DNA of 64,000 nucleotides from an uncultured Lachnospiraceae bacterium (lineage in GTDB: Bacteria > Bacillota > Clostridia > Lachnospirales > Lachnospiraceae), in assembly GCA_947625205.1 (NCBI GenBank), contig CANQNN010000006.1, positions 1 through 64,000 of the forward strand. The letters are read 5' to 3'. The notes below the pieces were generated by a model. The model ran no database searches, had not been told where the DNA came from, and was given only the letters and a program-made list of their open reading frames with translations. Each line of letters starts with the position of its first letter. Position 1 is the first letter of the stretch. The position numbers and the translations under genes were made by a program. This document shows positions 52,356-61,415 of this stretch, one piece after another.

Positions 52356-53492
52356 CTACACAAACCTCAATAACCTACAAAGTTTATCAGAAATCCCGAA
52401 TTTCTTCTCCACATTGTTCCAAAGCCATCTATAGATTCGTGCAGCCAACAGAGAAAACACAAATACTAACACCACACAAACAGGGATAACAACTGCTGTC
52501 TGTGGCGGATATATCTTCAAATGAATGGAAAGACCACTTATAATATTCCATACTCCTATATGAAACAGATAAATCAGGAACGTCAGCGAAGACAATCCGG
52601 AAAAATCCACATGTATTTCCAATAAAGAGAAACCGCAAAAAATCAATACAGCACTCAATATTACGAATGGTGACAGTCCCTCGAATGCGAGCCAATCAAA
52701 TGGCTGTCTCATCCCTGTGAAACTCTTCCCAGCCATCATTTCCTTGTATCTGAGAATTGCAAGCAACATTTCCGTAAGCAGACCAGAAGCAATCAGTAGT
52801 ACACCCTTCATGTTAGATCTGCCAATACATTTTGCCCATCTTCTAATGGAAAAACCTGCCATAAACAAACTTAAAAACTCCGTCTGCAGACCAACGTCCC
52901 ATCCAACTGCAAAATCATAGGGCCTTGACCAGTAACTCACTACCGACACAAGCAGAAACAGCCATGTTATTTTTCCAAACAAATTAACCGGCTTTATTCT
53001 TTCCTCAAGGACCAGCAAGACCGGCGTCATCAAATATAGTCCAAGGAGCATGAACATAAACCACATAGGCCGCGCAGGCAGGCCTAAAACCAGATGAAGC
53101 AAAGGTATCAGGAACTCATACCCCCCCCCCGAACTGGTTATCCCATATTTTATTACATTTTTTGCGATTGCATAGATTGTATAGCCCATACTGAATATTA
53201 TGGTTGTAACTCCTATATTTCTAAATGATCTGGAATAGAAAAATTTAAAATCACTGTTACGCTTATTGCCTAAAAGAAACGCCCCTGACAGCATTACAAA
53301 ACATTGCACGGCAAATCTGGGAAGCGTGTCCAGAATAACCGTTGCCAAAAGGCTCCCTTCAAAGACAAAACCATAATTCTGATAATTAATTTTAAACGAT
53401 GCCTGCAGAAACCAATTGGCTACATGTATAAATATCACTGCAATTGCACAAATCACCCGCAACAGATCATAATTTGATTCTCTTTTGTTCAT
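52356..53492 (-). CDS. Acyltransferase family 3 (O-acyltransferase), poly-G tract
   Basis: A 378-residue membrane protein with about ten helices. The N-terminal NYDLLRVICAIAVIFIHVANWF matches family 3 acyltransferases (OafA-like), which put acetyl or similar groups on surface sugars. A run of ten Gs (plus-strand Cs 53121-53130) encodes SGGG near residue 124. A one-base slip would stop the protein early, so on-off switching is likely; here the frame is on. Confidence 0.85.
   Translation of the reverse strand: MNKRESNYDLLRVICAIAVIFIHVANWFLQASFKINYQNYGFVFEGSLLATVILDTLPRFAVQCFVMLSGAFLLGNKRNSDFKFFYSRSFRNIGVTTIIFSMGYTIYAIAKNVIKYGITSSGGGYEFLIPLLHLVLGLPARPMWFMFMLLGLYLMTPVLLVLEERIKPVNLFGKITWLFLLVSVVSYWSRPYDFAVGWDVGLQTEFLSLFMAGFSIRRWAKCIGRSNMKGVLLIASGLLTEMLLAILRYKEMMAGKSFTGMRQPFDWLAFEGLSPFVILSAVLIFCGFSLLEIHVDFSGLSSLTFLIYLFHIGVWNIISGLSIHLKIYPPQTAVVIPVCVVLVFVFSLLAARIYRWLWNNVEKKFGISDKLCRLLRFV
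53121..53130. repeat. Poly-C(10) tract inside acyltransferase gene
   Basis: Ten C residues on the + strand (ten Gs in the coding strand). The tract is long enough for slipped-strand change during replication. Confidence 0.9.
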
Positions 53493-53530
53493 TTCCTATC
53501 TCCTGTGCAGCTTTTCCTAATTTTAATGGC

Positions 53531-54187
53531 TTATTCCGATGCAGGACGTACAAAATTCAGCAGTATCTCCGCCAATTCAAAATCCTCCGGCTCATCAATA
53601 TCTACGGCTTCCTTAAATGAAACACACTTAATATATGGATTCAATCCGATTCTTCTACGGTACTCCCTGAATACATCATTTCGAAACACATAGACGGACG
53701 ATGTCTCTTTATATATAGGTTTCAAGTCTTGCGTTCTTGGCAGATTATCCGGTGTAAAATTCAATGGTCTTCCGTCTTGCCAAAGAAACGTTTGTATTTT
53801 CTCAGCGCAGAAAGAAGAATCATATTCCCCACTTTGCACCGCTGCAATACATTCGGTCATTGTAGCTGTCGTGACAAATGGGGCAGTAGCATGAACCATA
53901 ATGTAGATGTCAGCATCCTTTTCACGAGTGAAGGCATCAAAGAACTGCGTAAAATTCGAAGTGGGCAGATCCAGATATTCAGGCCGTTTCAGAAAGGAAA
54001 CTCCATTCGGCAGATAAGGAATAATTTTCTCGGAACTGCAATAAACATATATCTCATCTGCCATACCTGTCGCTGACAAGCTGTCCAGTGCATATTGCAA
54101 GAGAGGTTTTCCTCCCAAAAGTTTTATGTTTTTACCCGGCAGACGTTCATTGTGGAGCTTGATTGGCATCATAGCGATTGTTTTCAT
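53531..54187 (-). CDS. Cytidylyltransferase (CMP-sugar synthetase, NeuA/KdsB-like)
   Basis: A 218-residue nucleotidyltransferase. The start MPIKLHNERLPGKNIKLLGGKPLL and the later IYIMVHATAPF (nucleotide and metal site) and DIDEPEDFELAE match the acylneuraminate/Kdo cytidylyltransferase family. It activates a keto-acid sugar with CMP. It lies between the flippase and acyltransferase genes, in the same operon as the aldolase and HAD genes. Confidence 0.85.
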   Translation of the reverse strand: MKTIAMMPIKLHNERLPGKNIKLLGGKPLLQYALDSLSATGMADEIYVYCSSEKIIPYLPNGVSFLKRPEYLDLPTSNFTQFFDAFTREKDADIYIMVHATAPFVTTATMTECIAAVQSGEYDSSFCAEKIQTFLWQDGRPLNFTPDNLPRTQDLKPIYKETSSVYVFRNDVFREYRRRIGLNPYIKCVSFKEAVDIDEPEDFELAEILLNFVRPASE

Positions 54188-54188
54188 C

Positions 54189-55694
54189 TTAATCCTCCTG
54201 TTGTGAAATATCTTTTTTTAAACTGCTCATAATCTTCGTCAGCAATTTGCGTTTCAACCAGCAAACTATTCCTATTATTGCGACCAGCAGATACCGAATA
54301 AGCGGATGATCGCAAGCAAACACCATACCCGCTGCCGATATAACGACAACTGTTGAAATAGCCAGTATCGTCTTGCCATCATATATGGAGGCAACGCCGA
54401 TTTTCCAGTTGCAAACGGAACGCATAAAAAGGCAGTGTGCCACACTCAGAAGCATATAGCAGAATAATGTCGTATACCCCGCCGCATAGTAACCATATTT
54501 AGGAATAAACAACAGGTTCAAGATGATATTTGCAAATGCTGCTGTTGCTGATGCGATAGCGATAAAATGGTTCGCCTCAAAATAAAATTCAATATTGGCA
54601 AACAGTGAATACAGAAAAATGAAATACACACTCATCGCAATAACAGGGACTAATCGTATTGCGTCATAATATTCGTCCGTCGCTATAATTTGGATTATTT
54701 CCGGAGCAAGTGCAGATAGGATCATAACTACTCCGCCTATAAATGCAAGCAGGATGTTAGCCAAGGCCCGAAGGTCAACATAGCTGCATTTTTTCATTCT
54801 TTCATATGTATACGGAATAATTGCATTGTTAATAGCGCCGGTTATGATGCTCGCCGCAAGTGACACCGTATACACAAGATTGTATATTCCGGCTTCTGAT
54901 GCGCCGATATATTTTTTTATCATTACTCTGTCGGCCTGGCCGAGAATAACGTTAGAAAGATAATGGGGAATCAGCGGAAGGTTAAACTGTAATGAATAGT
55001 GCCAGAATTCCCATATAAAAAACTGTCTGCTTTTTATGTAGTTATAGAGAATAAATCCACAGCCAAAAAGAACCTGAATCGCAACTCCTGTGCCAATTAC
55101 TGCAATGAGCCGTCTGTCTGCTGGCGTAAAAAGCGCCGCCACCAGCGGAATGGTTGTATACGATAAAGAAAGCAATGCTGTATAAATCAATAACGGAACA
55201 TATTTGTATTCATATCTTTGCCGTGTCGTCCAAAGTTGAAAGCCTTCCGTAAAAAACAACTGTAAAAAGATCAATAATACCAAGCCGTGCTCCAGGCCCA
55301 ATATCTCTCGGTCCATCAGGCGGGACAGAGGTAAATACAGTATGAATATCACAGTTGTTACCATAATTGCGAGGCTTTGTGATGCTGAAATATATTCGTT
55401 GCGTCGTTCCGGATACTTATGCATGGCGTTGTTGCATACTCCTGCATGGAGGTTCAATGTGGCAAAAATAGAGAGAATACTTGTCCATGATAGGAAAACA
55501 CTGTACACACCATATTCTTCCGTACTAAGCAGTCTTACAAGAAAAGGCATGGAAAGAAATTTGCACCCGTTTTGAATTACACTGCAGACCACAAACCACA
55601 GCGATGCTTTCGCCGGTATAGGAATGAGGCGGTAGCGTTTAACAATTCTGTTTAGCATAGATGGATTACCCCTGTTTTCTAACACCAATTTCAT
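54189..55694 (-). CDS. Polysaccharide flippase (Wzx-like)
   Basis: A 501-residue protein with about 12-14 membrane helices, of the MATE/PST flippase type (EYGVYSVFLSWTSIL and ASEAGIYNLVYTVSLA segments). It moves lipid-linked repeat units across the membrane. The first ATG (55694) is one base after the stop of the polymerase gene; a second ATG at 55658 has AGGGG upstream, so the start is uncertain. Confidence 0.85.
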   Translation of the reverse strand: MKLVLENRGNPSMLNRIVKRYRLIPIPAKASLWFVVCSVIQNGCKFLSMPFLVRLLSTEEYGVYSVFLSWTSILSIFATLNLHAGVCNNAMHKYPERRNEYISASQSLAIMVTTVIFILYLPLSRLMDREILGLEHGLVLLIFLQLFFTEGFQLWTTRQRYEYKYVPLLIYTALLSLSYTTIPLVAALFTPADRRLIAVIGTGVAIQVLFGCGFILYNYIKSRQFFIWEFWHYSLQFNLPLIPHYLSNVILGQADRVMIKKYIGASEAGIYNLVYTVSLAASIITGAINNAIIPYTYERMKKCSYVDLRALANILLAFIGGVVMILSALAPEIIQIIATDEYYDAIRLVPVIAMSVYFIFLYSLFANIEFYFEANHFIAIASATAAFANIILNLLFIPKYGYYAAGYTTLFCYMLLSVAHCLFMRSVCNWKIGVASIYDGKTILAISTVVVISAAGMVFACDHPLIRYLLVAIIGIVCWLKRKLLTKIMSSLKKDISQQED

Positions 55695-55695
55695 A

Positions 55696-56958
55696 TTATC
55701 TGAAAGAGACGCTACGCCTAAATACCAGACGGCAGCGCACTTTATTTGTATTCGTACCTTCTAAACCTTCATTAAGCATCGAAATATGATAGGCTACTGT
55801 AAGTATCCCGAATAATGAAATCAAATCATCAAATGATTCCGTTAGGAGAACTATAAAAAAACAAAAAAGGGTCGTAGAAACAATATAACAATTTCTATTT
55901 TGAGATTGATAGGCTAATGATTTACCTACCAATAACAAAATTACAATAAAGAAAATAAATCCGATAATACCACGCTCACACAAAATTCTCAGAATAAAAG
56001 AGTGGGGATGAGGCAATCCCAATAACATCATATATTGAGAGCGAGTTAATAGCCCAATACCAATCACAGGGCTTTGCAAAAAAAGCTGAATAGCTTTATC
56101 CCAAACATAAGTTCTTCCTGTTAATGTTATATCCTTTCCTAGCATTTCAATAAGAGGAGATAAAACTACATGTAATCTGAAAAAAACAATAGCAATAAAA
56201 GCAATAAACACAACAATCATACAGTTTCTGAACTTAAACATCTTCCTTAATAACTGGAATCTTTCCAATAACACGAGAATGACAAAAACGCTCAGAGCAA
56301 CAACAGTGGCTGCTGAATGTGTGATGTATGAAGCAACTATAATCGGAAGCATCAGCGCCATTTGGCTCATTTGTGACATATTTCTATTTTTGCTGTAAAT
56401 CAAATAAAAGCAGAAAAAGGGTAGCATATATAATATGTATCCATTATCGTAGCCTAAAAAATAATTTTCACGGCTGATTATATATGTTGACCAGCCTACC
56501 CCTTCAGTACCCACATACATTCCGCCAGGAAACAGGAACACTGTAATTGCATTGATTATACACTCAATTCCAAGAATCCAAACAAACGCTCTGACGAGTT
56601 CTTTTGGGGCAACATGGATACCGAGTTCAACCAGCATACATATGGATATTACTTTTCCAACATTGATAATCAGAGTATACATATCGCCGCTGTTTATAAT
56701 GGTACTTAGAATCAATACCCCCTCAAATGCAATAACACTTAATATATATTTAGAAAACCTTCCATTAAGTAAATATAGAGTCAAGATTACTATCGCAGCT
56801 GCTATCTTCCAAATTTCAAACATGGTATCCAAAGCAGGCACAATATAATCAAAACTGCCTGGTTTGAAAAATGGCGTCAACAGAAAAACAATGGCAAGAA
56901 AATTCAAACGAATTTTTTTATCCGGGTATCTTATTCCAATATCTATTCTTTTACTCAT
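55696..56958 (-). CDS. O-antigen ligase/polymerase family protein (Wzy-like)
   Basis: A 420-residue protein with about 11 membrane helices and a large outside loop. The pattern TGRTYVWDKAIQLFLQSPVIGIGLLTRSQ followed by HSFILRILCERGIIGF is typical of Wzy/O-antigen ligase proteins. It joins the repeat units of the polymer. Its start overlaps the end of the DUF115-like gene by 8 bases. Confidence 0.82.
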   Translation of the reverse strand: MSKRIDIGIRYPDKKIRLNFLAIVFLLTPFFKPGSFDYIVPALDTMFEIWKIAAAIVILTLYLLNGRFSKYILSVIAFEGVLILSTIINSGDMYTLIINVGKVISICMLVELGIHVAPKELVRAFVWILGIECIINAITVFLFPGGMYVGTEGVGWSTYIISRENYFLGYDNGYILYMLPFFCFYLIYSKNRNMSQMSQMALMLPIIVASYITHSAATVVALSVFVILVLLERFQLLRKMFKFRNCMIVVFIAFIAIVFFRLHVVLSPLIEMLGKDITLTGRTYVWDKAIQLFLQSPVIGIGLLTRSQYMMLLGLPHPHSFILRILCERGIIGFIFFIVILLLVGKSLAYQSQNRNCYIVSTTLFCFFIVLLTESFDDLISLFGILTVAYHISMLNEGLEGTNTNKVRCRLVFRRSVSFR

Positions 56959-57799
56959 CTGCGTCTTCTTTCATTAGTTCGTCAAAATTGACACGCTTAA
57001 AAACTTCCAGTTTGCCGCCGCGTGTGGCATTATAGATTTTGACATTATGTGTATCCGCATATTTTCTAGCTACCTGATAGGTCATAATCAATTTTTTTTC
57101 TATATCATTCTCTGCTACCAATTTACTATCTGTATACTCCTCAAAATGTCGTTTTTTACCGCTATAATTGCAGTCACAACCCAAAAGATATATTTCTTTA
57201 AATCCCATGTATGTCGCAAACTGAATAATATCAAAGACAACCGTGTATCCTGCATACACTATGGCATATGGATTATCCGAAAAATTAAATTTATCCGTAA
57301 AATGGAGCCCGCCGGAATGATTCAGAAGGTCCATAGGATATGGAATAAAATCAACCTTTGCGTGTGTATCATCAATCAGTAAATCCGATCCAAACCAGTT
57401 GTCTGATTGATACCGCAACAGTTCATCCTCCAACATGATATAAACATCTTTATCATTGATTACATAATACGTTGGACGCCATGATGTTTTTGAAAAAAGT
57501 TTGATGATTGAATTCATGGAAAAAGTATATTCACCCCGTAGTTGTTCCACATCCTCCAAGGTTAGACTAGGTCCCGTGCAGACAATAAAGCAACGCTCCC
57601 CTTCGTGCTTTCCGGCATATTGTTGTAACCTAACAAACCTGCGGTCATTATACCCATGCGCTCTAAGATATGCCATAACACTACATTTCCAATGTCGCAC
57701 TATCCAACGAACATTATAGATAGTAGCCACTGGTTTCAGTAGACCGACCTTCTTCAAAGCTGCCTTTATTTTTATACGATAATACCCTTTGCGCGACAT
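56951..57799 (-). CDS. DUF115-like protein, putative glycosyltransferase
   Basis: A 282-residue protein. RCFIVCTGPSLTLEDVEQL and then TFSMNSI, ATYMGFKEIYLLGCDCNY match DUF115 (MptE-like) proteins, which in surface-polymer loci are thought to handle or transfer sugars. The frame is open to 57886; AAGGAG upstream supports ATG 57799. The same domain type is fused to the aldolase at 50753-52324. Confidence 0.65.
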   Translation of the reverse strand: MSRKGYYRIKIKAALKKVGLLKPVATIYNVRWIVRHWKCSVMAYLRAHGYNDRRFVRLQQYAGKHEGERCFIVCTGPSLTLEDVEQLRGEYTFSMNSIIKLFSKTSWRPTYYVINDKDVYIMLEDELLRYQSDNWFGSDLLIDDTHAKVDFIPYPMDLLNHSGGLHFTDKFNFSDNPYAIVYAGYTVVFDIIQFATYMGFKEIYLLGCDCNYSGKKRHFEEYTDSKLVAENDIEKKLIMTYQVARKYADTHNVKIYNATRGGKLEVFKRVNFDELMKEDADE

Positions 57800-58033
57800 A
57801 AACCATCTGCTCCTTCCATGGAATGACCAAATTTGTTGTGTTATTATTGTCTGTTCTATTATAATATCATTGTTAAATCTGCCCATAGTGATTTAGTTCC
57901 CATAATACTTACCTATCGTTTCTGCACTTGGCACACCCTTTTCTTTTTTGAAATTTAATCATACGCTCCATACTCATGCCGCCTTCCATCCACTAACAGG
58001 AAAATAGACCAGAAGCATGAATACGTAAACGCA

Positions 58034-59125
58034 TCAGGAGCTGGGATTGCCCCTTCCTTTATGACTATTTTGCATTGAATCTCTACTCATATTATTTCGA
58101 ATAAATTTTTGCTTTTTTATTTTATACGCAAATGGGCGCAGCGTAACATAAAACTGCCTTGTAACCCAGACAGACAACCATTTGGGAGCAATTTTTGAAA
58201 AACGTTTAAAAACAGAATAAAACAATCTAGCCGTTTCACTCCTGTCATCTTTCCAAAGTGGTTCGTCTTTCCACGGAGTCATCGCGCGAAACTTTAAAAA
58301 GCTCTTTGTATATGGGTGATTACAGCCTTCATACCATGGGCGTAGCGGAATAGAAAACGTTGTAGTAAAATGTACCATTCCGGGATCTTTTAATGACTGT
58401 TCTACTTCATCTTTTGCATAATACCACTGTAATTTCTTTACCTTTAATAAAGTGTCATACGGAAACGAAAAAAGTGTTGTATGTACATTATATGCACAGG
58501 GTAGACACTTAATCTTCCCGTCTAATACTGCATTAAAAACTCCCTGATCCGGCCATGGCACATATCCCCCCTGACTCTCCAGATACTTCATAAACTTCCT
58601 TTCAATACCATGCTCACGCCACAATGTCAGATTGATTAGCGCAACACCGGAATTATAATAGATACCTTTTTCGGATATTCCCAGCATAGTTCGGTATTTT
58701 CCACCCATTGTATCTGCCATCATTCCGGCAAAATATTCTCCCAAATCAATCTCCCATAACGGTTTTATTGATTTCAGAAAAATGGTATCACAATCAAAAT
58801 AAAGGATTTTATCTATGTCTTTTGGCAGTAATGACGTAACAAACAAACGCCCGCAAGTCGCAATTCTATTGCTTTTTGCCGGAACTGCCACATCCATACC
58901 CAGTAAGGATTCCAAATCGGGCATCGGAAGAGAAATAATCTTGCGGCAATAAGTAGTTGCAATCTCCTGGATTTTCCGCATGTTTTCATCCTTGATTCCA
59001 TTATCAATCAGATACACCGTCAACTCTTCTGCTTCTTTATTACATTCAAACAGAGACAAAACCGACACTGCAAAAATTTCTGCATATCGATCATCACAGT
59101 TATAAACAACTACCATATCTGACAC
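58034..59125 (-). CDS. Glycosyltransferase family 8 protein
   Basis: A 363-residue GT8 enzyme. The DxD metal site is in ILYFDCDTIFL, followed by the typical YYNSGVALINLTLWRE and PDQGVFNAVL segments. The tail is basic. It probably adds a glucose or galactose unit in the repeat unit. AT-rich gaps of 150-180 bases lie on both sides with nothing identified. Confidence 0.85.
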   Translation of the reverse strand: MSDMVVVYNCDDRYAEIFAVSVLSLFECNKEAEELTVYLIDNGIKDENMRKIQEIATTYCRKIISLPMPDLESLLGMDVAVPAKSNRIATCGRLFVTSLLPKDIDKILYFDCDTIFLKSIKPLWEIDLGEYFAGMMADTMGGKYRTMLGISEKGIYYNSGVALINLTLWREHGIERKFMKYLESQGGYVPWPDQGVFNAVLDGKIKCLPCAYNVHTTLFSFPYDTLLKVKKLQWYYAKDEVEQSLKDPGMVHFTTTFSIPLRPWYEGCNHPYTKSFLKFRAMTPWKDEPLWKDDRSETARLFYSVFKRFSKIAPKWLSVWVTRQFYVTLRPFAYKIKKQKFIRNNMSRDSMQNSHKGRGNPSS

Positions 59126-59301
59126 TCCTCCTCTTTATCAACCGTTAAACTATAAATCTATCTTCAAAACACAAAGCATATAAAAACCTTCTCACATATA
59201 AAAACAAAAAACCTACAAATATTTATATATATATTCATTCTGAATTCTTATTTTTAAACTCCCTTAAAACAACTTTTTGTAAAGCAACAAGACAATCAAA
59301 T

Positions 59302-60127
59302 TTATACTGTCGCATATAATACCATTTCTGCAAGAGTATCAGAATGATATCTAATATACAGGCGGTATTTCGGCACCAACTCTTTAATCAAGAACGGAAT
59401 CTCATACAAATCCTCTGGCTTATGATAGATATAAATCATCAACCGCGACCTATCTCTCTTGATGATACCTGCTGCACCTAATAGCGCATCTTGTTCACAC
59501 CCCTCTATGTCCAGCTTAATAAAGCTCACCTTTTCCTGCCAACATACATTATCGATTGTATCCAAACAGATTGTCGAACTTCCTGTAGTAACAATTTTGG
59601 AGCCAGCTCCGCCACTTTACGAAAAAGATAATTTCGTTTTTTCTTTCCAAATACCACACGGAATAATTGCTATATTAACAAAAAATGGCAAGTTTTTTCA
59701 TCTGCTGAATACTACGTATATCCGGTTCCCATACATAAATTTTTTTACAGTATTTTTTCCTCCCATACTTCTTTCAATTTTTCAATCGTATCGCCTACAT
59801 AAGCGACACCATCAACAAATACTTCATCCTGTTCTGGTCCAAAAATATCTTTCTGAAGTATTGATTTCCCTTTCTTATCTTATCAAAATTACGAATATCC
59901 CATGTTTGACGAAACGCGATTACGTTCTCTAATGTCCTTTTAGACTCCTCATCATCAAGTATACTGAATAGCTTTTCAAACTCGTTATGATGTGCAATAT
60001 AAAACTCTCCAAATTTCTTTCTCTGCACAGCATTTTTCTCTTATCACGGTTTACTTTCCAAATATGCAGCGTATGTATAATTTCCATTTTTTCTACACAT
60101 GATTATATATTTTTTCGACACAACCAT
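59302..60127 (-). pseudogene. Broken FkbM-family methyltransferase
   Basis: Pieces of one FkbM gene are spread over three frames. It begins at ATG 60127 with AAGGAGT (MVVSKKYIIMCRKNG), stops early, resumes as FGEFYIAHHNEFEKLFSILDD, shifts frame near 59860 to DEVFVDGVAYVGDTIEKLKE (the SAM-binding segment; the family has DGGAY), shifts twice more, and ends as SFIKLDIEGCEQDALLGAAG, an intact FkbM end. The total length fits a family member of about 275 residues. Not functional as it stands. It would have methylated a sugar in the polymer. Confidence 0.75.
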
Positions 60128-60139
60128 ACTCCTTACATA

Positions 60140-61297
60140 TCACATTGCCGTCAATAATTTTCGGATATCCTTTTGAAACTTTTCCATGGTAAAGTTCTCA
60201 AGTACACGCTGTCGAGCATTTCTTCCGTATATTTCACGTAGTTTCTTATCATCCGCCAGTTTTTGCAAGGCTTCAGCATAAGACTTACTGTCACCATTTG
60301 GACATTCAATTCCCGTTACACCATTCAGATTAACAAAATTCACCCCACTTCCAAGTATCGTAAATGTTACAGCAGGTTTGCCAAAATACATACCTTCCGC
60401 AAGTGCAATCCCAAAAGCTTCATTCTTTGTAATAGAAGGGAAACAGAAAATATCACAAGCCTGATAATAGGCAACCATCTCTTCATCATCTATGCGTCCG
60501 GGAAAAACTATCTTGTCATCATTGGCAGCTTGACTTTTTAACTGATCAGTCAGCGGACCCTTTCCCCCAATAACAAAGCAAAATCTATCATCCAAATAAG
60601 TTGCCGCCTTAATCAAATATTCATATCCTTTGTAAGACACATGCCTTCCCAAAGCAAAACACAAAATTTTTCCTTCATATCTTTTACGAATATCATCCGC
60701 AAGTTTTCTTGTTTGCTCAGTAATTTGTAACCTTTCAGTATCAATACAATTATATAAAACATGGCATTTTGATTGAAATAACTGTAAATATCTGCTCCCA
60801 TCTATATACTGTTTCGAAGTAGGAACTACAATGTCAGCACGTCGCAACAGTGAAAGGGTCTGCCTGTGAAACAACTTTCCCATGATTTTTTGCTTGGTAA
60901 TATCCAAATGCCAATAAACCACTAATTTGAAGTTTCGCTTTTTATGTGCTAATAGAAAAGCCGCCATAAAAGGATTAGGATAATGAAAAATCACAATATT
61001 CGGTTTGAATGTCTTTATAATTCGATGCAATTCGAACGGATATGACGGCGACAATAATTGTGAAGCAACCTGACATAGTGAACCGCATCGAATAATTTCC
61101 GTACCATCAATCCAATCATGAATGGATTGATTTCTCCTACGCACCAGATCACCGGTTTCTCCGTCATCTCCCAGACAGATTACTTTTTGCTCAATATCAT
61201 CCATATCATTCAGGGTGTGCACGATATCACGCGTTACTTGTTCAATTCCACCAATTCTTGGATAATATGCACGTGTGATTTGAAGAACTCGCTTCAT
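60140..61297 (-). CDS. Glycosyltransferase family 4 protein
   Basis: A 385-residue GT-B enzyme. N-terminal ITRAYYPRIGGIEQVT, then the donor-site segments FALGRHVSYKGYEYLI, GGKGPL and FCFPSITKNEAFGIALAEGMYFGKP match GT4. GGGAGAAA supports ATG 61297 over 61312. It lies between the acyltransferase gene and the FkbM pseudogene. Confidence 0.88.
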   Translation of the reverse strand: MKRVLQITRAYYPRIGGIEQVTRDIVHTLNDMDDIEQKVICLGDDGETGDLVRRRNQSIHDWIDGTEIIRCGSLCQVASQLLSPSYPFELHRIIKTFKPNIVIFHYPNPFMAAFLLAHKKRNFKLVVYWHLDITKQKIMGKLFHRQTLSLLRRADIVVPTSKQYIDGSRYLQLFQSKCHVLYNCIDTERLQITEQTRKLADDIRKRYEGKILCFALGRHVSYKGYEYLIKAATYLDDRFCFVIGGKGPLTDQLKSQAANDDKIVFPGRIDDEEMVAYYQACDIFCFPSITKNEAFGIALAEGMYFGKPAVTFTILGSGVNFVNLNGVTGIECPNGDSKSYAEALQKLADDKKLREIYGRNARQRVLENFTMEKFQKDIRKLLTAM

Positions 61298-61345
61298 CAA
61301 TTTTTCTCCCATTAATTAAATAGTTAATTACTTCTCTGTACTCTT

Positions 61346-61370
61346 CATTGCCTGAATAATTTCAATTTTC
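61346..61370. repeat. 25-bp direct repeat, copy 1 (downstream of acyltransferase)
   Basis: Identical to 62352-62376, which is the start of the acyltransferase gene (codons for KIEIIQAM). Here the copy lies after that gene in an ORF tail (SYGLIEMNDPG, then KIEIIQAMKSTEK) that has no start, so it looks like the remains of another gene or of a recombination event. Confidence 0.8.
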
Positions 61371-61415
61371 AACAGACATCCCGGATCATTCATCTCAATC
61401 AAACCATAACTATGA

